Source of the DNA: Lingula anatina
Taxonomy: Eukaryota > Brachiopoda > Lingulata > Lingulida > Lingulidae
Length of the DNA: 64,000 bases
Assembly (NCBI RefSeq): GCF_001039355.2
Contig: NW_019775763.1
Location: 1-64,000 of the forward strand
Direction of reading: 5' to 3'
In this document: one piece after another, positions 63,053 through 64,000 of the stretch
Layout: each line of letters begins with the position of its first letter
Position numbering within the stretch: the first letter of the stretch is position 1
Made by a program: the position numbers and the translations under genes
The notes under the pieces: generated by a model
Told to the model about the DNA's origin: nothing
Seen by the model: only the letters and a program-made list of their open reading frames with translations
Database searches by the model: none

Positions 63053-63337
63053 AACAAAAGCCGCAATCCCCAACGTCCAAATTGAGTAAACGCCACATCC
63101 TGAGCATTTGTCCCGCAAGCACATCCGTTCACAATTAAATTCTTCGTGGAGTTTTGCTTAAACGCCAACTCGCTGCACAGTGGACACAATATGGGTGACT
63201 ACAGGGGATCGTTTTCCTTCACAAAGGATTAAGCCAAGTGTCGTGCAGGAGGAACGGTCTTAGTCCAAAGAAACATTTAGGAACAGAAGTGCAGAATGCG
63301 CAGTGGTGGCATCGGCATCGACGGCAGCGGTGCCAGC

Positions 63338-64000
63338 ATGAAGACAGCGTGTATTATGTTTATTGTAAGTACGTGTATGGCGAGTAGCGTGTTTGGTGCC
63401 CCTGGATTTTGCGTGATTTGGTGCCAAAGAGGGATGGGCGGTAATCTTTGCAGATGCTCTGGTACCCACATCCCTGGCAAGCGAGGTGACAGTAACATTT
63501 CGCCAGCGAAGCACCCACCATCTCAACCTCAAATGCATTATGGAGGGTTTGGCGAAACATACCAGGAATCGGTAATGCCAGAACCGCAGGCACAAACACT
63601 GGTTCCGATGAAACGCAGCGGAGAAGTAAGAAATCAGAACTATGATAATACGCTTCGACCCATAGTGTTCCAAGAAACCTATGTTAACAACGGAAAAATG
63701 CCCCTTCGACTATCACTTTACGGATATGCCAAATCCGGGACGGGTTATATAAAAAATAACTATTATGTTAAAAGTCCAAGAGGCGATATTGAACTGAACC
63801 AAGAACAAACCGACAGTGACCCTGTACTAAAACAGGACATGAAAGCGGGCACCTTGTCCAGCCTTCCAGTACAAAAGCAAAGGGACATTACTTACTTGAA
63901 TGGGAAACGGATGACACGAAGCCAGTTGTATATGCCAGAAGAACTTCGGCAGCATATTGAAAGCCAGAAGCAGGACTTCCAACAGTTAAGGCGAATGCGC
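63338..64000 (+). CDS. Second copy of the peptide precursor, cut by window end; probably an allele
   Basis: The first 221 or so codons of the same precursor, open to the window edge. The signal peptide, the four-Cys peptide and the GKR site are unchanged. The whole block 63054-64000 matches 55402-56348 without indels, with roughly ten mismatches that I could see. Three change the protein (D to N, V to L and H to Q in the stretch coding NQDYDNTVRPIVFHETY). Because the copy begins right after an N, at the base where the left contig copy ends, I think it is the other haplotype and not a paralogue. Confidence 0.65.
   Translation, partial: MKTACIMFIVSTCMASSVFGAPGFCVIWCQRGMGGNLCRCSGTHIPGKRGDSNISPAKHPPSQPQMHYGGFGETYQESVMPEPQAQTLVPMKRSGEVRNQNYDNTLRPIVFQETYVNNGKMPLRLSLYGYAKSGTGYIKNNYYVKSPRGDIELNQEQTDSDPVLKQDMKAGTLSSLPVQKQRDITYLNGKRMTRSQLYMPEELRQHIESQKQDFQQLRRMR

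Noticed and set aside
62899-63138. Open frames spanning the N at 63052
   Set aside because: They read across an assembly join, so their sequence is not real.

Overview
The window is animal nuclear DNA: AT-rich non-coding sequence, GT-AG introns, microsatellites, fold-back elements, and secreted proteins with signal peptides, an EGF module and long collagen Gly-X-Y tracts. Two neighbouring genes encode EGF plus collagen proteins that lack the fibrillar C-propeptide. From memory, EGF-bearing shell-matrix collagens of this kind are a feature of the brachiopod Lingula, so a brachiopod or another lophotrochozoan is my best guess. This is inference, not proof.

Layout. 1-13,870 is a tandem segmental duplication carrying four minus-strand copies of an intronless gene I do not recognise. 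Three are complete (344 aa) and one is cut by the window edge. The array also holds 3'-end gene remnants, a micro-inversion and a private insertion. 13,870-21,036 shows no supportable gene, only microsatellites. 21,037-27,660 is collagen gene A: a TATA promoter, a non-coding first exon, a 3-kb intron, then five coding exons giving 771 aa. 27,660-34,224 is intergenic, with a 39-bp minisatellite and a pair of adjacent hairpins. 34,225-41,270 is collagen gene B, with the same architecture and also 771 aa. 41,270-51,813 is intergenic and contains the first of two 110-bp-arm fold-back elements. 51,814-64,000 contains a secreted peptide precursor (tentatively prohormone-4-like), the second fold-back element and two single-N contig joins. 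The pattern of duplication around those Ns looks like an alternative-haplotype contig inserted between two abutting contigs, so the second precursor copy at the right edge is probably an allele and not a second gene.

How the genes work together. The two collagens look like co-expressed paralogues that could assemble, as homotrimers or heterotrimers, into one extracellular material. They share the signal peptide, the EGF module, a CX4C motif before the helix, the exon plan, the promoter style and the Tyr-rich tail, but one is Phe/Ala-rich and the other Tyr/Leu-rich in its triplets. Nothing in the sequence links the tandem gene family or the peptide precursor to them functionally.
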